Shown here: one piece after another, positions 33,650 to 47,200 of the stretch
How positions within the stretch are numbered: the stretch's first letter is position 1
Layout: every line of letters begins with the position of its first letter
Origin: Lagopus muta
Taxonomy: Eukaryota; Chordata; Aves; Galliformes; Phasianidae
Assembly: GCF_023343835.1 (NCBI RefSeq)
Contig: NC_064435.1
Coordinates: 37,224,603 to 37,288,602 of the forward strand
Direction: 5' to 3'
DNA: 64,000 bases
Translations under genes and position numbers: made by a program
Notes under the pieces: model-generated
Seen by the model: only the letters and a program-made list of their open reading frames with translations
The model's database searches: none
Told to the model about the DNA's origin: nothing

Positions 33650-34860
33650 TTATGTTGGCCCACAATGCCAGAGGTGGTATGACAGTTGAGGTTGAACCTT
33701 CCCACCAATATTCAATTACATTTTGTTGCCATGGGACAATGGGAAGCAGAGGGGCGGTCTTACAAAATGATGTCTGACATGGAAGTGCATACAAAGCAAA
33801 GATACATAACTGAATTCCTCCAGGCAGAAAAAATGGCATTCACTGATATTCATCGACACTTGCTGAACATTTATGGAGACCAAACAGTGGATGTGAGAGC
33901 AGTAAGGAGGTGGGTGGTGCGTTTCAGCAGCGGTGACAAGTGACATGGAAGACAGGCCACATTCTGGATAGCCATCCACCATGACATGAAGAGCATCTCC
34001 ATCAGCACATATACACAAAGTGGCAGATTATGACCAGGGAACTGCGTATGGAGCTGAATAGCAGCTTCAATGTGTTGGAAATGATGGTAGCAACGTGGAA
34101 ATATCACAGTTTGTGCCAAGCGAGTCTCATACTTGCTCACCCAGGAACAGAAAGATCTCTGTATGCAAGTTTGTCAGGACCTACTGAACCAACACGAGGC
34201 TGAAAGTGACAGTTTCCTGGATTACATCATTACTGATGACAAGATGTTGTGTCACATCAGAGTCAAAATGGCAGTCCATAGAGTGGTGGCATATGAATTC
34301 ACCATCAAAGAAAAAGTTCAAGATACAGCTCTCAGCAGGTAAAGTGATGTGTACAGTCTTTTGGGCTAAGAAAGGGGTGATCCTTCTATATTTCCTGGAA
34401 CCTGGACAAATCACCAACTCTGACCACTGTATTGAAATACTGACTAAACTGAATGCTGGAACTTCCAGAGTCAGGCCAGAGAAGAGGACAACTTTTCTCT
34501 TGAAACAGAGTAACACCAGGCCCCCACACTGATCTTGGCTGAACTGTTCTATTATACCCACCCTACAGTCATGATTTTGTGCCTTTTGACTTCCATCTGA
34601 TAAGGCTGATGAAAGATGGGCTGCGTGCACAAACATTTTCCAGGAACAATGCTGTCACCACAGCTGTGAAACTGTGGATCACTTCCACTGGTGCAGATTT
34701 TTATGAGCACAAGCAGACTCTTGTTCATTGCTGGCAAAATACATAGTTAATGGTGGTGCCTATGTTGAAAAATTATATTTTGTAGCTGTGAATTTTCTCT
34801 ATCAAATCTTGTTATCGTGCACTTTGTTGTGGTTTCCATGGAATTAAATAGGAAGCATTA
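33650..34860 (+). mobile_element. Mariner DNA transposon, inactive (Galluhop-like)
   Basis: Broken plus-strand frames encode a mariner transposase: the N-terminal HTH region (MEVHTKQRYITEFLQAEKMA, IYGDQTVDVRAVRRWVVRF at about 33.78-33.94 kb), then LTQEQKDLCMQVCQDLLNQ and DYIITDDKMLCH (about 34.14-34.25 kb), NSPSKKKFKIQLSAGKVMCT (about 34.29-34.36 kb), FLLKQSNTRPPH (about 34.49-34.53 kb), and out of frame a YSHDFVPFDFHL block near 34.59 kb. Mariner transposases use a DD34D triad. Here the second Asp, normally in HDNARPH, is replaced, and the frame is broken several times. Ends are approximate; I could not define clean terminal repeats. Confidence 0.92.
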
Positions 34861-37800
34861 TTTTCAGAGCACTGTAGGTGTATTTCCTGTGAAATGCTCT
34901 TAATGCAAGAATCTCAGTTACCCAATTGTGGAAAGCACTGTATGTCCTTGAGTCTTTTTTTCCTCTCTGTCCATATACAACTCCACTATGGGTTAAGGTA
35001 AGATGTTTGTTAGGGAATATCACTTTGAAGTACAAGCAACATATCACAAGGAATTTAGTCCCAGGCAATACTAAATTCTTTAATTTGCTTGAGATAATTG
35101 CTACGGATGAATTTATTGAATTTCTATCACTGATAAGTAGAATTATACACAGTTCTCATGCTACGCTCACATTATTTGCATCGAGTATTATAAAGTTTTA
35201 TTAAGCCTCAAGTTCTTTTGGAAACAACAGGAAGTCTATCTTTTTTTAAATAATTTTTTTGTTGTAGAGTAACTCAAAGAGACATGCCTAGAAATAAACT
35301 ATTTCAGCTGTATCCTAGTCTTCTAGGGATAGCTTTTCCTTCTGTGTTTTTTTTATTTTGTTTTAATACATGTTGTCTTGGAATACAGTTAGAACTATCT
35401 TTCTTTTCTTCTAATGGGTGACATTAGAGTGCACCAGGGAACACGAGCACTACTTCATCCACATCCACTTAAACTTCTGCCCTTCCCCTGAGCACAAGGT
35501 CATCTATAGGCACCCTGTCCTTGCAACCTTTCCTTTCATTTCTACATGTTGTGTTTCTCATCTTTGGCAGTTCTTTAATCTTCCCTCACTACTGAATCAG
35601 TAAGTGGAAACAGTGAGGAGGGAAAGAAGAATTAAAGGAGATGAATAACAAGAGACAGCTGTTGACTGCTGCTCTTATAGCCCAGACAGTATCTTCTAGG
35701 CACTTACAGACAAATGACAGAAACTCACAAATCTACAAATCTCCCTCCCATTAATCTGCATTAGTAGGGCAACCCACAGGGGGGTCAGAGAACCTGTCAC
35801 ACCTTGCAAGATGGGAGATGATGAACGCCACCTGGCTTGTTACAGGATATGTGAACTTTGGAAAAGGACATCACCTAAACATTTCCATAAAGAAAGATTC
35901 CTGGAAAAATCAATCTCTTCTGTGAGCCTTTGAAGTGTTCTGTTCAAAACAAAAGTATAGGATTGCCAAGAAAGTTCACTTGGTAAGGCATAAACTGGTG
36001 GATTCATGCTTTCAGATTTCTGCAAATCTGAACAGCAGGGAGTCAACTGCAGCTTACTTTTTGAATTAAGTTGTATCCCTTTCTAATAGCAGTTTTTGGC
36101 CCTTTCTCAAATAAGGATGAAAAATTAAGATCTTGAAAAGCACTCCTGAACAAAATTAGAAATCCTTTGTTTTTTATGATTTTTGGTTGGTTAGTTTGGA
36201 GAGCTTGAAGTGGCTTGGAATTTGGCATAAGTCATTTAGAAAAGGAAAGTTGGAATCTCTCCAGTCAATAATGATGCTATTGGATATTCTGACAGGCTCA
36301 AAATGTTGAGCATTTTATTTGTTTGTTTGTTGGTTGATTGGGTTTTTTGTTGTTGTTGTTTTGTTTTTCCCCCAAAATGTTTCCAGGAACAAATATTTGT
36401 TGAAATCAAAGCCCTTTCTTCCCTAGCATGGCAGCTTTGACAATCTGGGATTTTGTAGTAAAAAAGTGTGAGAAATGTGAGAAACATCTGCCCAACTGTA
36501 TTTATAGTGGGATAGGATTGGCCAATTCTGCAGTTCTGATTCCTTGTTCTTCTTCCTCTCAGATAACTGTGACAATACTCTTGAGGTGCGCTGCACTCAC
36601 CTAGAAGTCCACCTCTGAGTGAGGACTGTCTGCTTATATGTCACGTTGTAGCACTACATTTCAGTTCATCTAATAAGAAATTATATTCTTGTTAAAAAAA
36701 AAAATTAATAACTTGTGGTTTAGATGGTAAAAAACTACGGTAAAAATGGCCCTAAGCTGGGAGATGTGTCAAGCTGGACATCCTCTCATGCACCACTTAG
36801 CCCAGAAGAGCTGCTGCCTTCTACAGGTCTGGCAAGAAGCATTAGCAGGACTTTGATTACTGAAAGACTTTCTGAAAAATCAGCTTGTGCTTTTGTTCCA
36901 ATTAGTCATTAAGGAGTTATTTAGGTCAGCCTGCCTTCCAAAAACAGATTTGGAGGAGTTCCCCGTAATGTCTTTATACAGACTTTGATTCCCCTCTCTG
37001 ACTTTTTTTGCACTTATGTGAAAAGCACTTTATAACAGAGATACTGAACACTCCTAATTTCCACAGTGTCTTATATGGTGCTACATTTTGAGACACCAGG
37101 CCAGGGAAAGCATTCCCTGAACAGACGTACAGGTAATGCAGATGTGATGGAGCCAAACTCTCTGAAAGGACCCTTCCTCGTGAAATATTTTACATAGTCC
37201 AAATCTTATGTGTGGTTGTGCAAGTAGTGGCCACAGGGCATTTTTTGCCTACTTATAGCTTCTGATTCTCTTGGATTTTCATTCTAGTTGTGCACAATTA
37301 GAAACTGTTGATTTATTAAGCAGTGCTTTTATGTACGCCTGTAGATATGGCTGTGGAATTTCATTGAATATGGCTAGCTCAGTTACTTCACCAAGGAACT
37401 GGCGGTGGCCCAGGAATGAAAGACATCAGCAAGCTGCAGCACTGTTAGACACTGGACTAGCAGAGCCAGAGCAAATCCTGAGGGTGAGCAGTGTCAGGAT
37501 GCCACTTCCATGTGGGAAGCAATAGCAAGACAGAGAACTTTGATCAACAGAGATTTCTTCTGCAGTCACTCCACTGGCACAGCATGTCTGTGAAGCAATT
37601 GGCTGTTACATTTGTATTAAGAAACAGATGAAACAATTTTTGTTGGGAAAAACATGCTGAATTGCCCAGCAGAATATTGCTGCATTCAGTAATTCAAAAT
37701 GAGTATACTGTTGGCCATCAAGGGGCCTTTCTATGTTTTTCCTACTAGTAATGACATGAAACTCAATTTTTCATGTCTAAATACCCCCTGAATTTTCAAA

Positions 37801-38091
37801 TCTTCACTTCTCTCTGAATGTAATATTGGGTTGCGTGGTTGAACTCCTGGATCATTTTACTCACCAGAAGGTGCTTTCGATGCTAAGTGAGGAGGCCGCT
37901 ATGTCAAATTTGTGTCAGTGTGTTCAGAGGTTCAGCTGCATGAAAAATTTGTGCAAATTTAAGATGAAGCACAGATTTCAGGATTCTGGATTGTGATCTG
38001 AGACTTGCTGAGTTACTGCTCATTAGCCATGCGTTGACAACCATTTGTGCATAGTCTTAGTGTGTAACAAAATAAAGGCATCGTGACTTAG
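34861..38091. other. Intergenic, nothing recognised
   Basis: AT-rich with a GTT/GTTT-rich simple tract at 36317-36368. No supported exon or mobile element. Confidence 0.5.
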
Positions 38092-38203
38092 AAATCACAG
38101 AATCACAGAATGGCCAGGGTTGCAAGGGACCTCAAGAATCATGAATCTCTAACCCCCCTGCCACATGCAGGGCCACCAACCTCCACATTTAATACCAAAC
38201 CAA
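38092..38203 (-). mobile_element. CR1 LINE 3'-end fragment
   Basis: Reversed tail (atcacagaatcacagaatgg, then gggacctcaagaatcatgaa and ccacatgcagggccaccaac). It is nearly identical, in inverse orientation, to the last ~105 bp of the CR1 at 26705-27004, so both belong to the same CR1 subfamily. Confidence 0.95.
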
Positions 38204-41200
38204 AACCCATCTTTATGTGAATATTGTAAACTGATAACATGTTCAAGTAAGAAAGCTGAAGATTTTTATTCAGGTTATGGTACTTTAGACACTAAGAGTG
38301 TCACAAGAGGCATTTCCAAAGCTGTTTCACACTCAGACAAACCTTGTAGGTCTGTACAAGTTAGATATTCTGCCATAATTATTGTATTCTTTTGGATATG
38401 ATTGATGGGGAGGTTTTCTAGAAATTGACCGCACAGTCAAAATTCAAAATCTGAGCTCTGTGAATGTTGGAAAGTTGAGATTTACAAGCAAACTTTTTTT
38501 TTATTTGTCATTTGCTTTACCAAGTTTTTTGTTACTGCAGTATCTAATGAACTTAACACCCCTGAGAAAAGTCAGCATGCCTGCCTTGCATTAGGAATAA
38601 ACTTCATGACACAGTGAGAATGACTTTTTTTCCAAAGTTATTCAAGTATCTATGTGCACAACAAAGTGGGATTTGGTGTCTAATTACTTTAAAGATTCTG
38701 TCCATAAGTGATTTGCTAAGGATTACAGACTGAACCTGTGATGGAGACTTAAACTGAAGTTTTAGGTTAGGTCCCTTTGAAAAAGTCCAGTTCCAGAAGC
38801 ACATACTAACATTTGCCAATTTTTGCAATGAATTTATTTCCATCAACTTCTGACATAGTATAGATTCTCTTTTGTTTTGCTTTGTTTTTTAACTTTGCTA
38901 AAACTGAAGATGAAACAACTTCCTGTTATTACAAACAACCTCACTGCATCTTAGAAACTGAGGTCAAATATAATATTTCTAATGTTCATTTTCTGAATAT
39001 ACATTTAACCCATTTGCTCTTTGACTTTGAGCAACCGTGGGATGAAGTCAATATCAAGTAGTGGTCAGAATTTTAAATACATTTTAGGTATAGCCTAGAG
39101 ACTTGGTCCCTGTTGACATTTAAAAATTTTTGCTCTTCTATTAACTGTATGCACTATGGGTCAGTCAAAAATTAAGGCAGCATGGAAATACATTACTTTT
39201 TTTCTTTGTGGTTTAAGAAAATGAAAATGAATCTGGAATTGAATGTTTGTTGTGTGTTTGGTTTTTTGTGTGTGTGTTTTTCTTTTTAACAAACCAGTGT
39301 AAAAGGGCTGAATAAATTAAACTGTCAGATTCTAGTCATTACACATCTTCCTGTGTGAAGCATGAAAATTGGAAGCACAGGCTGTGCATATTTTGTTAAT
39401 ACTATTTACCCTACTTGGTATCCATGATGTTGTATCCTGGTGAGTCTAAGCTACAACAGAATTATTCCTTACAGAAAAAAAAAAGAGTAATAAGGTTAAT
39501 GAAACTGCATCTTGGCACTATAGCTAAGTAAAACACAACTCTCACTGGAGTGCTGAACAGTATTTCGTATATTCATGAGCTATTCTGCAGATGCTATGGC
39601 TCACATTAGCATGTATAACACCGAATCATCTTGTCAAAGAACCCTTTTCTGTTCTACAGTATAACAAGGCGTTGATTGTGATTGTTGGATTATAGGGGCT
39701 GTCCGCTGAGACTTGTGCAAGATGTTAAAATGACACAAAATGCTCTGTTTGTAACTTGAACTCAGAGTGCACATTCTGTAGCATACTTTGTCCCAAAAAT
39801 ATAAGTGAAGGCCAAACATTTAGAAATGACCTTTTGTTTCATCGTGCTTTACTATTCTGGAGTTTCTTACACGCTGTTCCAGTTTCACAGAAGACAAACT
39901 TTTCAGTTCTACCAAAAAGACATTAAAATACTTTACAGAAAATCTGTTGATTTCCTCCAGAGTAAAGTCTCTTTTGTCATTTTGAACACTATGTGATTAT
40001 CTGAGAGCAACCAACTTCCTTTCAGGAAAAGATGAGACAAAGTTAATGAATATTTTTGTCTGCTGTACATTGCATTGACTTGAACATAGTAGGCACTAAA
40101 ACACTACTGGATATTGAATAAGGTTTTTTTTTAATGTTATATAATACAGTTCTACATCTGATACTGCAGGATTTAGTGTCTAGCCTCCCATCCCACTTAA
40201 TGCTGTTATCAACTGTTTTTCCTTTGGAAATGCTTCACGTTTATTAGAGTCACTAGAAGAGTATTTTAGTATTAGTCTAGCAATACAGCATACATGCAAA
40301 CAGTGATACAAAAGCACAGGGTGAGACTCATGCTCTGGTCTCAGCGCTGCAGTGCCATGCAAAAGTATTTGGTGATTTCAAGCATGAAACAAGAAGGATC
40401 TTCTTCACATTTTTTTTCAGGTTCAGCTCCAGGAGTTCCAACATTGCAAAGACAGGTGAGCCACCATGGTGCCAATGTGTCTGTCAGGTCCACTTGCAGC
40501 TCTATGGGAGAGTTACATGCCAATAGGTCTTTTACTGCTGTGAGTATCAAAAAGCATTAGACATGCATGCACGTGTAGCGTGAGCAGATCACCACCACTG
40601 AGCCCTGCCACCAGGACATGCATCCCAAGGAATGAGAGAGTTTGCAACTTCCAGCTGCTAGCTAGCACTGCTCCCATCCTACTAGGCCAGGGTCTGCAGC
40701 TTTCAGACCAAGGCTTTGGCAGAGATGGCTTCAGCAAGACTGAACAGGAGCAGCAATGGCTTTTCTTGTTCCTGGCTAGATTTTTCTGACTGTGGAAATA
40801 TCAACGCTTACAAGGAAAATTTGTTTTCTGACTTGGAACAAAGCACAGGAGTGTTCTGGGAAGAAGAAAATGGTGAGAAAGAAAAAAGGTCATTTCAGAA
40901 AAATTGAACCATTTTCATTGCTTTTTTTCTTTTTTCTTTATCCTCCAAAATAAGGCAGAGCAAACATTTTCCTCTCTCTGAGATTCCAGTCAACTGGACT
41001 TATTTATTGCCTACAGAGTCTTTGACTGCTGTGGCTCACTGTGAGAATTCCAGGTAGGTCACCATATTGGCCAAGAAACGTGCAAAAATACAGAGAAAAG
41101 TTAAAATAATAATAAAAAATTAGTGAGTGTGAACAGGAAGTAGGGAAAGGTGAGGAGGTACTCTTATGACTTTAAACGAGTCATTCTGTTCCTAAGAGAA

Positions 41201-44200
41201 GCCCAAAAGTTCAAGAAATCAATCAGACAACAGCAGAACTCATGCTTATTTCTGCAAATAACATATTTGATGCCAAAGCTATTTCTGAAATAAGTTAGGA
41301 AATAGAGTACATTAACAGTTTTTTTACCCTCAGAGTGCATCTGGTAGGTTGTATTATGGTACAATTTGGAGGTGAATATTTCTGCTGAAAGAAAGTCAAA
41401 TTTTCTGAGCCATTGGTCACAGACATAAAATGATCTAAAAGGAAAGTGAAATGGTGGCTCCAATTTAATGCACAAGAAATCAATTCAAAAGGAAAATAAA
41501 ACATTATTTTGAGAAAATTCTACAATACATTTGTTTTATCAAGGCAAACATTGCCTGCATTGTTTGTTTGCATTCAGCGTTGTGACATGCAGTTAATTAA
41601 TTTGTACATTATACATTAGTATTTCTGGTCATCCCAGCCCAGTCTATTCTTAATAGGCTTGGCTGATCAAAATGTACAACTGTAATAAATCCAGGGATGG
41701 GAGGAAATTACCAAGTTCACAGCATGTTTTACCACGTGGAAATTTGGACAGAACATCCATAGAATCTAAAATACAAATTCTCTTTATTAACAATAAAACT
41801 AAGCTACTTCAGGTTTAGCAACAATACGACAAAGTTAGGGCTGAATGAGTGTAACTTATGGAAAGGAGAAAAATACCTTTAATTAAAGAGTATAGATCAT
41901 AGGATACTACATTTATTGAAAGGCATGGATCCATAAAGAAGTTTAGGTGACTACTTCATGGGAAACCAGGGAGGGAAAGAAACCTTTGGGGACACCACAG
42001 CTACTTTTGAACCTGTATCGCTTAGTGATGAATATACTTAAATTACATTTAGTTGATTTTTGCCATTTCATTTTACAATTTCATTTGAACAAGTAGGAAG
42101 GAGTCCCCAAATTCACTTTTTAGGAAAGATATTTCTGCAGAAGAGGAGCATCTGAGAAAAAAATAAGAATGTGCAATATATGTGTCACTTGAGTGGTTAC
42201 GCTCTAATTAAAGGAATTAATCCTAGGCAAGCTTACATAAGAAAGGAAGAAACTGTGGAAGCTCAGTGTGTTTTTCTGCAATACTGATTTTATTGGACAT
42301 TTATGCCTTCGTCCAGACAACATACGTGGGATGTAGAATATAAAATAAGTCTGGAAAAATGCTGTGCATCTGCCTCTCTTTTGTTCTGAGAAAACCGCAA
42401 GTGTTGCTTCCACCAGATTTCGAAAGACCAATCTAAGTTGGTTAAAGATGTGAAACCCTGGAATTGTTTAAATACTCCAGGAGTGTTAAAGTAAAATGTT
42501 TAAACCCAAAGAACAGGACCTTTCATAATTCATAAGTATTGCACTATTTGAACAGGCCTTCTTGAAGCAGAGAATGTGCAGGGAACAGGTCTCCCTTGAA
42601 AGAAGGCTTTTGCAAAAAGCTGGCATTTGTGTTAAAATTGCTCTTTAATTCAGACTGCACCTATCTAACAAGCCTCACATCACTTTGTAAGACACAGCAA
42701 CTGCTTATCAAGCAGGGAAAATGTCAAAAAGTGGCATGGTTTATTTGCCAGAAAGAGGGGAAAGGCACTCAACAGTACAACAGACCTGACCTGAGGCCCT
42801 TAAAATTTAACAAGAGAATTGTAAGTCCTGAGTGACTCACCTTCAGGAAATCATGGAGAAGAACAAGGTGCTTCATCAACCTCTCCTGACTATGCTGGTG
42901 CATCTGTACTGTTTTGCTTATTGTTTTCTCTCTAATCTCCATCTGGTGCTAGTAGCAGCCAAATGCTGATTTCTCATTTGCTTTTGCCATTGAACAAAAT
43001 GGGCAGTTTTACAGGCCCTCTTACTCTCAACATCACCAGCAACAGCATTAAGAGCTCTCTATACTGTACATGCTAGTTAAAAGCCTTGCATCCACACACC
43101 AGTGCAATCAAAATCTGAAGCAGTGTCACCCAGGCGTGCTCCAGAAAGATAAGGTTGGTATAGTGGGCTATGGGGCTTGAGAAAGGGAAGGAACTGTGGG
43201 CTTTTCCATGTATGGGAGAAGGTTTTTAAACACAGAAGGACTTGGGGGATATGAGGCATAGGGATGTGAGGCTCTTCTTTTTGGGAGGAACTGATGCATG
43301 AAAAAGAAATGGAGGAAAATAATATTCTCCTTAAAATAGGAGAACTGGAATTATCTCTGAGTGAGAATTGGTGGAGCTGAAGCAATAAAGGATGCCAGAG
43401 AGAAAATCCAAAGTAATGCCAGGTCTGTGTTGTCTGGCTACATTCAAGAAAAAAATCTACATCTGGATGATGTAGATTGGCTCACATCTTCTAAGCATCA
43501 AGAGATTTTGGATCTAATATCTTGTGAGCTCTCAGCAGCAGGCCCAAGTCCCTTAGCTGCCTTTAAAAATCCTAGCTGCTGGAAAAAAATGTTATTTTTG
43601 GAGAAGGATTGAAATATCCTACCTACACTGTAAATGTCATAGCTTTTAAAACACCACAATGGAACATTTCAGGTGGTCCGGTCTTGTCAGCTATGCTGGG
43701 TGGATTCCAGTTTGAGGCTTCCTGCAATGCTTTGTGTTGATGTAACTGTAGGTGTTAGGCCATGCAAATGTCTTTGGAGAAGAGAAGCCTGCAGTCTCAC
43801 TTTTCTGTATATACATATGGTCCATAAATGTTTCATCTGAGAGTGCTTCATCTAGCTGTCTTCCCTGTATTTCCTTTGTGAAATGAGGTAGGCCTGGGGG
43901 ATTTGTTCCATGAAGCACCAAATGAACCTTGCTGTTGTAAGTGATGATGCTGTTATATATTACTTGGATTTATTTTGTGAGTATTATGGTTATTTATACT
44001 ATGACTCAAATATTTGTTTTTAAAGCTATAATCAATGTAGGACTAAACCTTGAAAATTTGTAAATATTATATTTTATGAGCTTAAGGCTAAGTATGGTTA
44101 TTTTTATTATGTTTTAAAAAAAATGATGAAGAGAATAGATAACTCTTTTTTTCCTCTTATTGCCATAGACATTTATATTCATATTCACCAAAGGCAGCAA

Positions 44201-47200
44201 AGCCATAAAAGCCTATACAATAGCCCATTCTATGCTGTTCCAAGAATATGTCATGTGGCTACATACTGAACAGGGCTGTGTGCAATAGAGCAGACTTAGC
44301 TGAGATGACTGGGGAAAATGTTATCATTAGCTCAGCAGGCAATCAACATTAGGAGACAGAAAACACTTGGGGAAGCCAATATGATTAAATCACTACTTGC
44401 TAGTCACGACTTCATTACATTTTGTGTCCAAAAATATCAATGCAGTTATTGAAGACAGAACCAGCAAACTGCGCAAGTGCCACAACTTTGACGGAGAAGG
44501 AAGTATCAGACTTATCTCCTACTATTCCTTCAGGCTAAGAGACAAAAAGCTTTGATTAAAGGAAATGATATCGTGGGATTTTTCTAAGCAGCATTCAGTG
44601 TACATCATAGAAAATTCAGCAGTGGAAATGAAGCAAATTATTAAGTAGGTATTGCTAGGAAGACTAATGTTTCAAAACAATCCTCATGATTTCCACAGTA
44701 AAGAAGAGGATCCTCACTCTTTGATCATTAGAGCACTTTAACAATGAACACTATGGCTACATGGTGCCAGGCAGTGACTTGCAATGTGTCACTGCACATT
44801 ACAGAGCATCTGGACTGTTTTCTGGCCCCGCATGGTAAAATCCATGTAACACTGGACAATAATGTAGGAACCAAACAACTCAGGCACTCAGGTTTCCACG
44901 ACCCTTCTATACAAGACACTTCATTTTGTGTTATGGATATAGCTGGAGTTGCATGTAAACCTCTGTAGAAGAGAGGCCAAGTGGCACTGACCTTCTTGTA
45001 TCTGGTAGCGCTTAACATTTGGCTCCACTAGAACATAATTTTCCTAGAGATATCATTAAAACTATCCAAAACAGAATAGCAATGAATTAATGGGGGTACC
45101 AGCTGTCAAGAGTCTAAATTTACTTCTATGCTCTCTTTCGTTTAACATAACTCTTGCCCAAACTGTACAACATACTTCAGTTTTGTTATTCCAAGCCGCA
45201 TAAGCTACTACCTTTACTCCAATTTAGTGTCCCTACTTGTCATGTTAGGCACTGATGTTACTGTTGCTTGAAAATAATTTAAAAATAAGTAAATAAAAAG
45301 GACACATTCCTCACTGCAGTGTATGTAATATTTAAAATATTTGCATATATTCCCAAGTACTGAATATTGTGCAGCCAGGTGATACAAAAACATCAACCCG
45401 TGAACATTATCAGAAGAAGAAATATATACAGGTTACATAATGAAATTCAGTGAAAATGAACAAGTTACCAGACAATGCTTTAAAATGTATCCTTAACTGT
45501 AAAGGATGGGACTGTACATTCTCCCTACCTCCCTACAATGAAAAAGAACTGTACTGGTGCAAATGTAAGAGACACAAGAGATATACTGGTTGCTGTAGCA
45601 GAACAAGAAGATGGTTTCCTTAGCAATAAGAATGGTGACAGAAGAATATCCATTATCTTCTCTTGCTTTCTTTTCAGTAAATTCTCATGTTTGCTGGCTT
45701 GCATGAAGGATCAAATGCCTAATATTTATCTTCTACTGATGTGAACAGATGCAGAGTGAATAGATTGTATATTGATTCATCTCTAGGAAACTTTACAGGT
45801 ACAATCAGAATTTAAACTTAGAAATATTAATTATTTTAATGTTAGTGTAGATTTCCTGATTAACTCTATGGGAAAACATTTGCATTAAATAATTGGCATG
45901 GCATTTGAAATGATGATCATCGGTATCATCTATACTGATGTCAGTCTCATTCTGTTAGTTCACATGAATGCATTACAATGAATTTTTAAATTTTGCAATT
46001 GGAAAATCACTTAAGAAAGGATTCATACTGCATCCTTAATTTAATACCTAAGAAATCAGTATTTTTCAAGTACAAATTCCTTTCTGTATTCTTTTATGGA
46101 TCCTTTTTTGGTGAATATCCACACAGAATTTGTAAGTATCGGATTCTCATAGAACCTGCTTCTCATTTACACTGATACTCAAACACTTCAGTCAACATGA
46201 AAGAACTTTAAGCCACGTACATTTTCTTCTCAAGATATAAGAAAAATTGACTTGTTTTTGTCTGGACATAAATTAAATATGTGTAATAGTTGTTGTTTTT
46301 TTAATAGAGATAACAAATCTAATCTGAAGTAAATAGATTTAGGGTTTTGTAATCTAAAATGAGATTTTTTTTGTGGGATGAAAAAGGACATACGTAGCAA
46401 CAAACACTGTGCAGAGCAAAAGGAAAATCCCACAGAAATGTAATGCCACAGGTGCTCTGTAATACTCTTCTTTCAGGAAGAGTATTTTTCTCTTACATTC
46501 AACAGATGCAACAGCAGTCGGATGCACTAAAAGCACAGTGTGTGACTAAAGTTTGACTTAAGTGTGATGCTGCTCAATGCTTTCATACCTACAGTAAATT
46601 CATGCTTCAGTGTGAACCAGTAATCCCCATAATTCAATTTAACACCAGAAACCATGATTCCAGTTCTTCTGAAATATTTTCTATGGCTGAAAATACATGG
46701 AACATTTAAGTGCTTTGCATCATTACTGGTCTCAATACCATTTTTTCCATAATGTGTTTGAATGTGGCTGAAAGACAGTTCTGTAATTGCTGGGCAATGG
46801 ATCAGATGGCAAACATGTAAAATGCACTGGCCCCAAGCTAGTCTGTGAGAAATTTCTTAGAAACAGTTCTGTTCTTGTGGTATGAAGTATAGGTGAGTTT
46901 AATTTGAAAAGAAGGATTTCCCATGAAAATCAGAGCCTCTAAAATCCTAAGGGAAATGATGAGATGAATTTCCTCTTTTCCTATGTGCTTCATCTTTCAA
47001 GCCAGCTTGGAGCAGACTCCCAGATTTGATAAATTCACATGGAGTCATCAACCTCAGAGCCTCTCAGAAGAGTTTGAAATAGGACACTCTTTTGTTGATC
47101 TCATTCTGTTGTGTATGAAAGCATGAAGCTATCAACAGCTCATGTGTGTTTCATGGGTTAAGAATGTCTCTCACACTCTGTAGAGGTTATCAAAGTAAAG

